The translations under genes were made by a program, and so were the position numbers. From positions 5,208,001 to 5,272,000 of the forward strand of contig NZ_CP051774.1 in NCBI RefSeq assembly GCF_012913485.1: a stretch of DNA of 64,000 bases, written 5' to 3'. Below the pieces are notes generated by a model. It was given only the letters and a program-made list of their open reading frames with translations, searched no databases and had not been told where the DNA came from. Each line of letters opens with the position of its first letter. Position 1 is the stretch's first letter. Positions 56,264 through 64,000 of this stretch are shown in pieces. Source of the stretch: Luteolibacter luteus. GTDB taxonomy: Bacteria; Verrucomicrobiota; Verrucomicrobiia; Verrucomicrobiales; Akkermansiaceae.

Positions 56264-57529
56264 ATGAACATCGTGAACCCTCGCCAAAACCGGGTGGTCA
56301 TCCTGGGCGGCGGGGTGATCGGAATGTGCTCTGCCTACTATGCCTTGCGCCGTGGTTTCCAAGTGACGGTGATCGAGCGCGAGGCCGCGGGTGGCGACAA
56401 TTGTTCGATGGGAAATGCCGGCATGATCGTGCCCAGCCATTTCATCCCGCTTGCCGCTCCCGGTATGATCTCGAAGGGCCTGCGCTGGATGTTCAATCCC
56501 GAGAGCCCCTTCTATGTCCGTCCGCGGGTGAATCTGGACCTCGCCCGCTGGGGATGGCTTTTCTACCGGAGTTCCACCGCGAAGCACGTGGAGGAAACCC
56601 GGGAGCTGCTGCGGGATCTGAATCTGGAAAGCCGCCGCCTCTTCGCCGAGCTTTCGGACGAAGAGGACTTCGGCCTCGAGAAGCGCGGGATGCTGATGCT
56701 CTGCAAGACGGCGAAGGGCCTCGATGAAGAAGCCGAGGTCGCCAAGGCGGCACGGGAAATCGGTCTCGAAGCCGAAGTGTTAGATGCTGGCGGGGCTGCG
56801 GAGATCGATCCGGACATCACCATGGATGTGGCCGGTGCCGTGTATTTCCCGCAGGATTGCCATCTCGACCCGGCGCGCTTCATGGCCTCCATCCGCAAAC
56901 GCGTGGCTGCGCTTGGCGGCGAGATCGTGAGTGGCGTGGAGGTTGATGGCTTCGAAACGAAGTCGGGCAAGGTGACCGCCTTGAAGGCGGGCGCCCGCAA
57001 GTTCGAAGGGGATGAATTCATCGTGGCCGGCGGCTCGTGGACGCCTGGCTTGTTAGAAAAAGCGGGCATCTGTCTGCCGCTGCAGGCAGGCAAGGGTTAC
57101 TCGCTCACGCTGCCGAATCCGCCCGAATTGCCCGGCGTCTGTTCGATCTTCGTGGAAGCGAAGGTGGCGATCACGCCGATGGGGCGCAGCCTGCGCTTTG
57201 CGGGCACGATGGAAGTCGGTGGCTTGGATCTTTCCATCAATCCCTCTCGCGTGAGGGGCATCGTGAAATCGGTGCATGCCTATTTCCCGAAGTTTTCCGA
57301 AACCGACTTCGAGGGCGTGAAACCATGGGCCGGACTGCGGCCGGTATCTCCGGACGGGATTCCCTATCTCGGCCGTGCGCCGAAGCTCGCGAATCTAACG
57401 GTCGCCAGCGGTCACGCGATGATGGGGCTCAGCCTCGGTCCCGTGACAGGCAGCCTGGTGGTGGATTTGCTCGCGAACGAGCGTCCCTTCCGCTCGATCA
57501 CCCAGATGGCCGTGGAGCGGTTTGCCTGA
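56264..57529 (+). CDS. DadA-like FAD oxidoreductase, probable D-hydroxyproline dehydrogenase
   Basis: A 421-residue amine/D-amino-acid oxidase-family flavoprotein: FAD motif VVILGGGVIGMCSAYYALRRGFQVTVIERE (about 12-40), GDNCSMGNAGM and SHFIPLAAPG regions, and a C-terminal PVSPDGIPYLGRAP / ASGHAMMGLSLGPVTGSLVVDLL segment typical of DadA-like dehydrogenases. In hydroxyproline clusters such a protein oxidises cis-4-hydroxy-D-proline. Here that is supported by the nearby epimerase and DapA-family gene, although they are about 5 kb away. Confidence 0.78.
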   Translation: MNIVNPRQNRVVILGGGVIGMCSAYYALRRGFQVTVIEREAAGGDNCSMGNAGMIVPSHFIPLAAPGMISKGLRWMFNPESPFYVRPRVNLDLARWGWLFYRSSTAKHVEETRELLRDLNLESRRLFAELSDEEDFGLEKRGMLMLCKTAKGLDEEAEVAKAAREIGLEAEVLDAGGAAEIDPDITMDVAGAVYFPQDCHLDPARFMASIRKRVAALGGEIVSGVEVDGFETKSGKVTALKAGARKFEGDEFIVAGGSWTPGLLEKAGICLPLQAGKGYSLTLPNPPELPGVCSIFVEAKVAITPMGRSLRFAGTMEVGGLDLSINPSRVRGIVKSVHAYFPKFSETDFEGVKPWAGLRPVSPDGIPYLGRAPKLANLTVASGHAMMGLSLGPVTGSLVVDLLANERPFRSITQMAVERFA

Positions 57530-57593
57530 GCCAAGGGAGCAGGGTTGGCGATCTGTGGCTTGTGGCGGCGGAAAGACACCTCGTTCCGACGGC

Positions 57594-58304
57594 TCAAGAG
57601 ACCGGCCGCCCCGCCGCAATCGGTACCATCACCGCATCGGCCTTGAGGCTCCAGCGCAGTCCGGTGAGGGCCCCCGTCTCTGGATCCGCGATCAAGACCA
57701 TCACCCCGCGGCCCAAGCCGCTGCGCTTGCCGGAAGGAAGGCGCTGGGCTCGCTCATCTTCGGGGCGGGAGTCGTCCGTATGAGGAGATCCCGTGGAATC
57801 GAAGACCTCCACCTTCCATGATCCATCTCCTTGTTTCAGCGGATCGCCGGCAAGGATCACGGCATGCCCCACCGCGCTGGTGGTCTTGTGTTCCCATGCC
57901 ACGATATCGCCAGCCTTCAAATCCGAGGCCTTCGGAACCGCCTGCCACCCCGGTTGCGGTTGTTCCGGGAGCTTCGCGAAAAACACCTGATACTTGGGTG
58001 GGCTGGGGATGCGTCCTTTGCCGATCCCGGTTTCCTTGAAGACCGTCGCCCATGCTTCCGGCGTTTTCACCCGCAGGCAGTAGGACACGAAACCCACGCA
58101 ATCATATCGATAACTACCCGTCTCACGGTTCACCTCGGTCCGATACTGGTAGAAGGTGGACTTCATCGTTTCGAACTGATGCTTGGCCTCTTCCTGTAGA
58201 GGTGCGTCGGCGGCCTGGAGCGGCTGGACCGCATGCAGTTCGGCGATCGCACCGAGGGCTAGGATAGCACGCAGGAAAGAGCGGTGGATTTGAATCGTCG
58301 GCAT
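57594..58304 (-). CDS. Secreted NlpC/P60-like protein
   Basis: A 236-residue exported protein: signal peptide about 9-31, then a domain with the Cys-His pattern of NlpC/P60-like amidohydrolases (catalytic Cys in YDCVGFVSYCL, about residue 68; His in VGHAVILAG, about residue 145). Such proteins cut peptidoglycan peptides, although in this protein activity is only inferred. ATG at 58304 is used; an earlier Met in frame has no signal. Confidence 0.65.
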   Translation of the reverse strand: MPTIQIHRSFLRAILALGAIAELHAVQPLQAADAPLQEEAKHQFETMKSTFYQYRTEVNRETGSYRYDCVGFVSYCLRVKTPEAWATVFKETGIGKGRIPSPPKYQVFFAKLPEQPQPGWQAVPKASDLKAGDIVAWEHKTTSAVGHAVILAGDPLKQGDGSWKVEVFDSTGSPHTDDSRPEDERAQRLPSGKRSGLGRGVMVLIADPETGALTGLRWSLKADAVMVPIAAGRPVS

Positions 58305-58377
58305 CGTGCACGGATCGGATAACCGGGCCAGCCTGTTAGAGATCTGCCATTCCTGTGACGATCCCGTGAGATGCAAC

Positions 58378-58788
58378 TTACCTTGTCAGCCCGAAGGAGG
58401 CGCAGATCCTTAGCACTGCTTCCTGCCAAGGCGGATGGAAAAGCAGCGCCCCGCCATGGACCAGGCCGAATACCACCCCGGCCCAGATGAATGCCGTGCC
58501 CAAAGGGCCATGCTGATTGATTCGGGAAGCTCCGAGCGGCGCCTTGAAAAAGAAGGCGATTCCCACGAAGAAGAGGACGATCGAAAGGAAATTGAAGGCA
58601 AATGAGATCTTCGCTCCAGAGACCAACTGCAACGCACAGGCGACGATCCAGAAAAGCGAGCACGTAATCAGCGAGGCCCCCAAGGCAGGACGATTCATCG
58701 CCATTCCCTTCGGGATCTGCATCTTGAATCCGATGCCCGCGATGACCGCTCCGATAAGCAGCGGAATGAGGTAGGAGTAAGTCGGCAT
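58378..58788 (-). CDS. Four-helix membrane protein of unknown function
   Basis: A 136-residue protein with four transmembrane helices (YLIPLLIGAVIAGIGF; ALGASLITCSLFWIVACALQLV; FAFNFLSIVLFFVGIAFFF; GTAFIWAGVVFGLVHGGALL). Basic loops lie inside. It has no recognised family and sits in a minus-strand group with the NlpC/P60-like gene (73 bases away). Confidence 0.65.
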   Translation of the reverse strand: MPTYSYLIPLLIGAVIAGIGFKMQIPKGMAMNRPALGASLITCSLFWIVACALQLVSGAKISFAFNFLSIVLFFVGIAFFFKAPLGASRINQHGPLGTAFIWAGVVFGLVHGGALLFHPPWQEAVLRICASFGLTR

Positions 58789-58846
58789 GCCAGCGCTTTA
58801 TCAGACTCTAAGAACCGGGAAGATTTCAGGAAAGAACGAAGCGGGC

Positions 58847-59296
58847 TCAGTCCAGATCCGGCAATTGTAGCAGCAGGGCTGAAGCGGCGCCTTCCGTGCC
58901 GTCGTCACTTTCCGCGATCGCAATGCTGCGGGCTTCTTCCAAAAAAGGAAGGGCCTGCCGGTGGTCTCCGCGCTTCACATGGATTCGCCCCATCTCCAAC
59001 AGGATCGTCTGGACTGGTTCCCGATTGGCCCGGCCCAGCGCCAGACCTTTGCGGTAATATTCCAGCCTCTGCTCATCCTCATCTGTCACATCGGCCAGCG
59101 CCTCCCAGATGAAACCGGATCCCCGGCCGGCGGCAGTCTCCGTCTCGCAGCAATCGAGCAGCCGATCGTAGGCCCGGGTCCGCAGCACCTCATCATCCGT
59201 CTCAGCGGCACTCACGATATCACTGACGAGCCGCAGCACGGTGGCGTAGGTTTCGGGGGGAATCACATAGGGCTCGTTCATCACGCTGCCGAACAT
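58847..59296 (-). CDS. TPR-like helical protein
   Basis: A 149-residue soluble protein with tetratricopeptide-like helices (YATVLRLVSDIVSAAETDDEVLRTRAYDRLLDCCETE; GRIHVKRGDHRQALPFLEEARSIA). Start ATG at 59296; an ATG five codons later is a second option. It is probably a protein-interaction adaptor; specific role unknown. It lies 37 bases from the AraC/PAS gene and may be co-transcribed. Confidence 0.6.
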   Translation of the reverse strand: MFGSVMNEPYVIPPETYATVLRLVSDIVSAAETDDEVLRTRAYDRLLDCCETETAAGRGSGFIWEALADVTDEDEQRLEYYRKGLALGRANREPVQTILLEMGRIHVKRGDHRQALPFLEEARSIAIAESDDGTEGAASALLLQLPDLD

Positions 59297-59333
59297 GGCG
59301 CGGCGAGCGCGTCTTGGCCACAGTAGATCTGCG

Positions 59334-60083
59334 TCAGGCCCCCTGCATCTTCTTCCGGTAAGCCAAGGGGCTGATCCCCACAGCTTGCTTGAACTGCCGG
59401 GAAAAGGCGGATTGGTCCGAATAACCGCAGCTCAGCGCGATCTGCGCGATGACTTCGTTCGTCTGTGCGAGGCGGTCGCAGGCGGCATCAATGCGCACCT
59501 TCACCAGATATTGCCCCGCGGTCACGTGGAAGAGGGAGCGGATCCGCTGGTCGAATTGATAGACCGAAAGCCCGGCCATTTCCGCGAGTTGGGGCAGGCG
59601 CAGCGGCTCGTCGAAGTGCTTGTGGATGTGATCGATCGCCCTCGACATCGCGGCGAAGTCCTCCTGTCGGTCACTCGGCCCGTGAAGGTCCCGGGAAATA
59701 CCGCAGACACCGATGACACGTCCATCTTTCGCCCGCACCGGTTCCTTGAAGGTCAGGCACCAGCCGCGGCGGCCGCCGGCGTAAAGGTGCAGCTCGAGGT
59801 GATCGCGAATGCCGGTGCCGGTTTTCAGGATCTCTTGGTCTTGGGCGGCGAAGCCCTCGCCCAGCGGCGGTGGGAAAAGCTCCTCGGCCGTCAGTCCGAT
59901 GGCGGACTCCTTGTCAGGCAGGCCGCAACGTTCCGCCAGCGTGCCATTCACCGCCATGTAGCGGCCATGGGCGTCCTTCACGAAGAACACGATGTCCGGC
60001 ACCGCGTCGAAAAGGCTGTCCACCGGCGGCATGCCGTCCAGCGAATCGAAAAAGCTCCTGCGAAGTCGGGCTGCGGGTGTCAT
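59334..60083 (-). CDS. PAS-AraC transcriptional regulator
   Basis: A 249-residue regulator: a PAS domain at about 20-140 (DAVPDIVFFVKDAHGRYMAVNGTLAERCGL; GWCLTFKEPVRAKDGRVIGVCGISRDL) and an AraC HTH at about 150-245 (PLRLPQLAEMAGLSVYQFDQRIRSLF; VIAQIALSCGYSDQSAFSRQFKQAVGISPLAYRK). Its gene is divergent from the lipoprotein and epimerase genes of the hydroxyproline cluster, with an inverted repeat between, so it probably controls that cluster in response to a small molecule. Confidence 0.88.
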   Translation of the reverse strand: MTPAARLRRSFFDSLDGMPPVDSLFDAVPDIVFFVKDAHGRYMAVNGTLAERCGLPDKESAIGLTAEELFPPPLGEGFAAQDQEILKTGTGIRDHLELHLYAGGRRGWCLTFKEPVRAKDGRVIGVCGISRDLHGPSDRQEDFAAMSRAIDHIHKHFDEPLRLPQLAEMAGLSVYQFDQRIRSLFHVTAGQYLVKVRIDAACDRLAQTNEVIAQIALSCGYSDQSAFSRQFKQAVGISPLAYRKKMQGA

Positions 60084-60089
60084 CCTCCG

Positions 60090-60113
60090 GGCCTACGATG
60101 CCACAGGTAGGCC
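60090..60113. promoter_or_regulatory. Inverted repeat in the divergent promoter region
   Basis: GGCCTAC (60090-60096) and GTAGGCC (60107-60113) form a 7-bp dyad, flanked by CCGG/CCGG that could extend it. It lies 7 bases upstream of the PAS-AraC gene start, a likely binding site for its own or another regulator. Confidence 0.45.
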
Positions 60114-60250
60114 TCCGGCGGCTAGTCCGATTCCTTGATCTCCGATGGAAGTCCGGCACGAAATTCCTATGTGAGGTTTCCGTGAATTCGTCCCGGCTGG
60201 TCTCCGCGGCATCGACACCATGGCCCGGTCCCGGCTAGTCAGGGGCATCC

Positions 60251-62323
60251 ATGAAATGGCGATTCGTGACAGCATGCATGGCGACCGCATCCGCGGTAGG
60301 CTTGGTCTCCTGCAGCGGGAAGAAAAAGCAGGTCGTGCCGATGAATCAATCGACGATGGTTGCCTCCGAGACGGCGGTCGACTTTCGCGACGAGCATTTC
60401 CGTTTCTCTATTCGCGGCTTGGATTCGAAATGGCAGGTCGTGGACAAGGAGCGGCGCCTGGCGGTGGCTCCGGAGTCCGCCGTCGCCGTGAGCAGGGTGG
60501 GTGGAACCTATGGTGCCGTGGTGGTGGAGCCGGTCGGCGGGATGGAATTGGAAGCCTATGCCGAGCTCATTCGTTCGAACTACGCAGGGCTGCTTCAGGA
60601 CCTTGAAGCGGCGGAACCTAGGAAGGCGGAAATCGGCGGTATCCCTGCCCTTCAGCAGACCATCACCGGCAAGCTCAATGGGATCGAATTGGATTACGAG
60701 ATCGTCTCATTTTTCCGCGGGGATCTGGGATATCAGATCATGGCGTGGGAGCCACGGAAAGAAGCCGATCGCGGAAATCTGACATCCTTCATTGCAGCAG
60801 TGTCTCTCGATGAAGGAGAGATCACCTTTCCTCCGCCGGACACCCTTCCCGATGGGATCGGGGTCGGGAATCGAGTTCTCAACAACCGCTATGAAAGCGC
60901 CATCTCGCGGCTGGCTGCCGAGCCGTCCGGCCCGTGGGGGCTGATGTGGGGTGCCAGCCTGGCCAGCACGGGTGAGGACGCGGAGATCGGCCTCGCGCGG
61001 CCGGATCTCGGGCTCTACATCACGGTTGCAAGCGAGGCGGTGGATGAATCCCGGCGGGAGAAATTTGTCTCATCCGCCACGTCTACCTTGGTGGAGGAGG
61101 CTGAGATCAAGGGGAAAGAGCATCTCGATTTCGCCGGGACTCCATTCGAGTGCACCCGCGCCCTGGTTGCCGGGGAAATGCCCATTGAAATCTATCTGGG
61201 GAACTTTGTCCGGGGTGATCTCGGCTATCAGTTCAAGGCCTGGCGCCTTCAGCACAAGCGCAAGGATGAGCCTCTTTTTGATTTCTTGAAGGAGGGCTTG
61301 AAGTCCTTCTCTTTCCTGGATGATGCCGCCGCGGAAAAACTGCGCACGGCACTGGTAGCGTCTCCGGACAGCTTTGGCGCCGTGGGCGAAGGCTTCTCGG
61401 TTCGCGGCGGAGTGTATCGGAATTTCGGAGCCGGGATCGCTTGGAAGCGCCCGGCGGGCTTCTGGAAATTTCACGTTGGCGATCAGGCCCGCGCCCGGAA
61501 TGAGGACATTTCTTTCCAGGCCATGGAGATCGAGAAGGGGCTGAATACCCAATTGCTCGTGGAAGATTGGTCGGAAGGGGATGCCACCCAGTATCATGAA
61601 GCGGCAGCGGCGGCGCTTGAGGAGGGAAACTTCCAGCCTGGGACGAAGGTCCTTCCTCCCCTTGTCGTGGATGGCCAGCAGATCCTGCGCAGCTGTTACG
61701 TGCTACAGGCCGAGGATGCGGTGCTGGAGTATCATCTCTGCACCACCCTCAAGGACGGCCAAGGCATCCAGATGAACACCTTTGCGAAGGTGGAAGTCAT
61801 GGAAGCCTTCCCGAAGCTCGCGGAAGAGTGCCTCACTGCCTACACCTTTCCCGGTGATTCCCTGAATTCGTCAAAAACCTCGGGCGGCCGCTTTCACGAC
61901 CTGCGGATGGGATTCCAGATGTCGCTCGCGGACGGTCCTTGGACCATCGCCGAACAGCCGCACCCGGTGATTTCGAAGTTGGGAAATATCGTCAGTTTCA
62001 CTGGCCAATCGGGGGTCGTGACCCACTTTGCCATTCAGACGGACGGTTCGGGGAATGACGCGTCCTTCGCGACGAAGATGATGGAAAACATCTTCCGCGT
62101 GAACTTGAACCGCTCCAGCACGGAGGGTTCCACCTCGCGTCCCGAGACGATCGCAGGCCTTCCTGCCACGGTCCGCTCCGGTGCCTCCGCCGGCACCCAC
62201 ATGAATGTCATTCTTTTCCAAGTTGGCGGAGTGGCTCATTTCGGGGTCATCGTCGCCAAGAACGAGAAGACGGCCGACAAGATCCTGAAGGACTACATTG
62301 CGGGATTTTCGCTGGTTCCCTGA
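60251..62323 (+). CDS. Large lipoprotein with four repeated domains
   Basis: A 690-residue lipoprotein: signal with lipobox AVGLVSC (Cys21). The body has four repeats of about 150-170 residues, starting near residues 40, 205, 370 and 545. Each begins with a F/Y-x-x-x-F-x-I/M and W core and ends with a beta/helix pair such as RGDLGYQIMAW-FIAAVSL, RGDLGYQFKAW-GLKSFSF and DYIAGFSL. The repeats resemble DcrB/PsbP-like (DUF1795) folds. Its position between the PAS-AraC regulator and the epimerase suggests a cell-surface role, perhaps substrate capture, but this is inferred. Confidence 0.7.
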   Translation: MKWRFVTACMATASAVGLVSCSGKKKQVVPMNQSTMVASETAVDFRDEHFRFSIRGLDSKWQVVDKERRLAVAPESAVAVSRVGGTYGAVVVEPVGGMELEAYAELIRSNYAGLLQDLEAAEPRKAEIGGIPALQQTITGKLNGIELDYEIVSFFRGDLGYQIMAWEPRKEADRGNLTSFIAAVSLDEGEITFPPPDTLPDGIGVGNRVLNNRYESAISRLAAEPSGPWGLMWGASLASTGEDAEIGLARPDLGLYITVASEAVDESRREKFVSSATSTLVEEAEIKGKEHLDFAGTPFECTRALVAGEMPIEIYLGNFVRGDLGYQFKAWRLQHKRKDEPLFDFLKEGLKSFSFLDDAAAEKLRTALVASPDSFGAVGEGFSVRGGVYRNFGAGIAWKRPAGFWKFHVGDQARARNEDISFQAMEIEKGLNTQLLVEDWSEGDATQYHEAAAAALEEGNFQPGTKVLPPLVVDGQQILRSCYVLQAEDAVLEYHLCTTLKDGQGIQMNTFAKVEVMEAFPKLAEECLTAYTFPGDSLNSSKTSGGRFHDLRMGFQMSLADGPWTIAEQPHPVISKLGNIVSFTGQSGVVTHFAIQTDGSGNDASFATKMMENIFRVNLNRSSTEGSTSRPETIAGLPATVRSGASAGTHMNVILFQVGGVAHFGVIVAKNEKTADKILKDYIAGFSLVP

Positions 62324-62394
62324 GGCTGTATGCCAATTCGGGATGCGGAAGTGCTTCATCCGACAAGACCTTTGCATGTAAGGTGGGCCAGCCC

Positions 62395-63351
62395 ATGAGT
62401 TCCCCGCGCCTGCGTGTCATCGACTCCCATACTGAAGGTGAGCCTACCCGTGTTGTCATCGAAGGCGGGCCGAATCTCGGCACCGGCACCTTGGCGGAAA
62501 AGGCCCGCCGCCTGAGGGATGAGCATGACTGGCTGCGCAGCGCCGTCTGCAATGAACCGCGTGGCCACGAGGCCATGGTCGGTGCTCTGCTAGTGGAGCC
62601 TCACGCGCCGGACTGCTGCTGCGGGGTGATCTTTTTCAATAACGTCTCCACCCTGAACATGTGCATCCACGGCACGATCGGTCTTGCCGTGACCTTGGCC
62701 CACCTCGGGCGGATCGGCCCCGGAGAGCATCGGATCGATACCCCGGTGGGCGTGGTCGTGGCGCATCTCCATCAGAATGGCTCGGTCACCGTGGCGAACG
62801 TGCCCAGCTATCGCCTCGCTGCCGATGTGGAGGTGGAAGTGCCGGAGTGGGGGACCGTGTGCGGTGACATCTCTTGGGGCGGCAATTGGTTCTTCCTGAT
62901 CGAGGATCAGGGCCCGAAGGTGGAGTTCAAGAATCTTGAATCCCTCACCGCCTTCACCTGGGCAGTTCGCCAAGCTCTCGAAACACAAGGCATCACCGGC
63001 GAGAACGGGATGGAGATCGATCACATCGAGTCCTTCGGCCCTCCTGCCGATCCCGCGCTGGCGGATAGCCGGAACTTCGTCCTCTGTCCCGGCAAGGCTT
63101 ATGACCGCTCGCCCTGTGGCACCGGCACCAGCGCGAAGCTGGCCAGCCTGCATGCAGCGGGAAAGCTCAAGCCTGGCCAGATCTGGCGGCAGGCCAGCAT
63201 TCTCGACACCGTTTTCCAGGGAGAAGTGGAGGAGCTTCCCGATGGCAGGGTCATCCCGCTCGTCACCGGGCGTGCCTGGGTCAATGGCGAGTCCGTCTAT
63301 TACTTCGATCCCTCCGATCCTTTCCTCCACGGCATCCCCGCACCTCTCTAA
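62395..63351 (+). CDS. 4-hydroxyproline epimerase (proline racemase family)
   Basis: A 318-residue cofactor-independent racemase. Start ATG at 62395 gives MSSPRLRVIDSHTEGEPTRVV. Catalytic Cys pair: first in the MCIHGTIG loop (about residue 87) and second in SPCGTGTSAKLA (about residue 236); both present, so it is a racemase/epimerase and not a dehydratase. The usual Gly after the first Cys is Ile (MCIHG). It probably converts trans-4-hydroxy-L-proline to cis-4-hydroxy-D-proline, feeding the DadA-like enzyme. Confidence 0.88.
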   Translation: MSSPRLRVIDSHTEGEPTRVVIEGGPNLGTGTLAEKARRLRDEHDWLRSAVCNEPRGHEAMVGALLVEPHAPDCCCGVIFFNNVSTLNMCIHGTIGLAVTLAHLGRIGPGEHRIDTPVGVVVAHLHQNGSVTVANVPSYRLAADVEVEVPEWGTVCGDISWGGNWFFLIEDQGPKVEFKNLESLTAFTWAVRQALETQGITGENGMEIDHIESFGPPADPALADSRNFVLCPGKAYDRSPCGTGTSAKLASLHAAGKLKPGQIWRQASILDTVFQGEVEELPDGRVIPLVTGRAWVNGESVYYFDPSDPFLHGIPAPL

Positions 63352-63372
63352 CAACCACCACCGACCGATATC

Positions 63373-64000
63373 ATGAGCATCGAATGGAAGGGCGTCATGC
63401 CCGCCACCCTCACGCAGTTCAACGCCGACCTGACCATCGACCATGGCCTCATGGCGGAACACGGGAAGTGGCTGATCGAAAACGGCTGCAGCGCGATCGT
63501 GGTGCATGGTTCGCTTGGTGAAGGTGCCACGCTTTCCTTCGAGGAGAAGGTGGGCCTGCAGAAGATGTATGTGGATGCCTTGCCCGGCACCCCGATCATC
63601 CCGGGCATCGCCGCGCTTTCCACGAAGGAAGCGGTGGATCTCGCCAAGGCCGCCAAGGACAACGGCTGTCGTGGCCTGATGGTGCTGCCTCCTTATCTCT
63701 ACGCCTCCGATTGGCGTGAGATGAAGACGCACATGTCCGCCGTCATTTCCGCGACGGACCTGCCCTGCATCATCTACAACAACCCGGTAGCGTATAAGAC
63801 CGATTTCACGCCGAAGCACATCAAGGAGCTGGCTGATGAACACGCGAACGTAGAGTCCGTGAAGGAGTCCTCCACGGACGCGCGCCGCATCGCCGGGATC
63901 CGCGAAGTCTGCGGAGACCGTCTGGTTCTGGGCGTCGGCGTGGATGACTGCGCCCTGGAGGGTGCCGCCATGGGTGCCAAGTTCTGGATCACCGGCGTGG
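63373..64000 (+). CDS. DapA-family lyase, truncated by window end (probable hydroxyproline deaminase)
   Basis: The frame from ATG at 63373 is open to the window end (209 codons). It is a DHDPS/NAL-superfamily TIM barrel: GSLGEGATLSFEEK (about 46-60), Tyr in IYNNPVAYKTDF (about 135) and the Schiff-base Lys in VESVKESSTDARR (about 163). In hydroxyproline clusters this enzyme is a 1-pyrroline-4-hydroxy-2-carboxylate deaminase. It follows the epimerase gene by 21 bases. The aldehyde dehydrogenase step was not visible in the window. Confidence 0.88.
   Translation, partial: MSIEWKGVMPATLTQFNADLTIDHGLMAEHGKWLIENGCSAIVVHGSLGEGATLSFEEKVGLQKMYVDALPGTPIIPGIAALSTKEAVDLAKAAKDNGCRGLMVLPPYLYASDWREMKTHMSAVISATDLPCIIYNNPVAYKTDFTPKHIKELADEHANVESVKESSTDARRIAGIREVCGDRLVLGVGVDDCALEGAAMGAKFWITGV

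Overview
The window looks like a chromosomal segment of a free-living, GC-rich member of the Verrucomicrobiota (PVC superphylum), probably a Luteolibacter/Haloferula-like member of the Verrucomicrobiales. That placement is inferred from gene content read by eye: a DUF1549/DUF1553 protein paired with a DUF1501 protein, secreted sulfatase and glycosidases, many secreted proteins of unknown family, a Tricorn-like S41 protease, and a hydroxyproline-type catabolic cluster. No rRNA or tRNA gene, CRISPR array, transposase, integrase or phage gene was seen. The segment reads as core plus niche-adaptive chromosome, not a mobile island.

Layout. 1-9.5 kb: a glycine/cysteine-tailed membrane protein, two alpha/beta hydrolases, a YlbF-like protein, a secreted W-DP-A repeat protein, a type I sulfatase, Mrp (Fe-S carrier ATPase), a MobA-like nucleotidyltransferase with an extra C-terminal domain, and FolB. 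9.5-20 kb: a 1114-residue Tricorn-like protease, two clan-A-type glycosidases, an orphan SdhB, a HExxH protein and a small SLBB protein. 20-27.5 kb: a FAD-dependent dehydrogenase, then a cell-surface glycan operon (sugar epimerase, double GT4 glycosyltransferase, SUMF1-like membrane protein), then a flavodoxin-fold oxidoreductase divergent from a TetR regulator with a clear tandem operator. 28.2-29 kb: a long leader region with a multi-hairpin RNA, a strong terminator and a possible leader peptide in front of valS. 29-42 kb: valS, a helix-hairpin-helix/zinc-finger membrane protein, dtd, a rhodanese, an L,D-transpeptidase, a run of secreted proteins of unknown function, gcvT-gcvH without gcvP, and an AbfB-domain protein.

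42.2-48.1 kb holds the most striking gene: a one-protein non-ribosomal peptide synthetase with the order FAAL - carrier - condensation - adenylation - carrier - thioesterase. The adenylation pocket reads as a glycine code and the thioesterase has Cys where Ser is usual. The simplest predicted product is an N-acylglycine. 48.2-53.7 kb: a strong unexplained hairpin, the DUF1549/DUF1501 pair with a good promoter, and a membrane-anchored trypsin-like protease with a zinc ribbon. 53.7-64 kb: an AraC regulator with a possible VHL-beta-like tail, an OmpH-like protein, and a probable trans-4-hydroxy-L-proline pathway. That pathway comprises a DadA-like FAD oxidase, a PAS-AraC regulator, a four-repeat lipoprotein, a proline racemase-family epimerase and a DapA-family deaminase/aldolase cut by the window end. 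The likely flow is epimerisation to cis-4-hydroxy-D-proline, FAD-dependent oxidation, then deamination.

Coordinates of start codons were chosen from signal peptides, family N-termini and overlaps. Many are GTG. All functional calls rest on motif reading without database searches.
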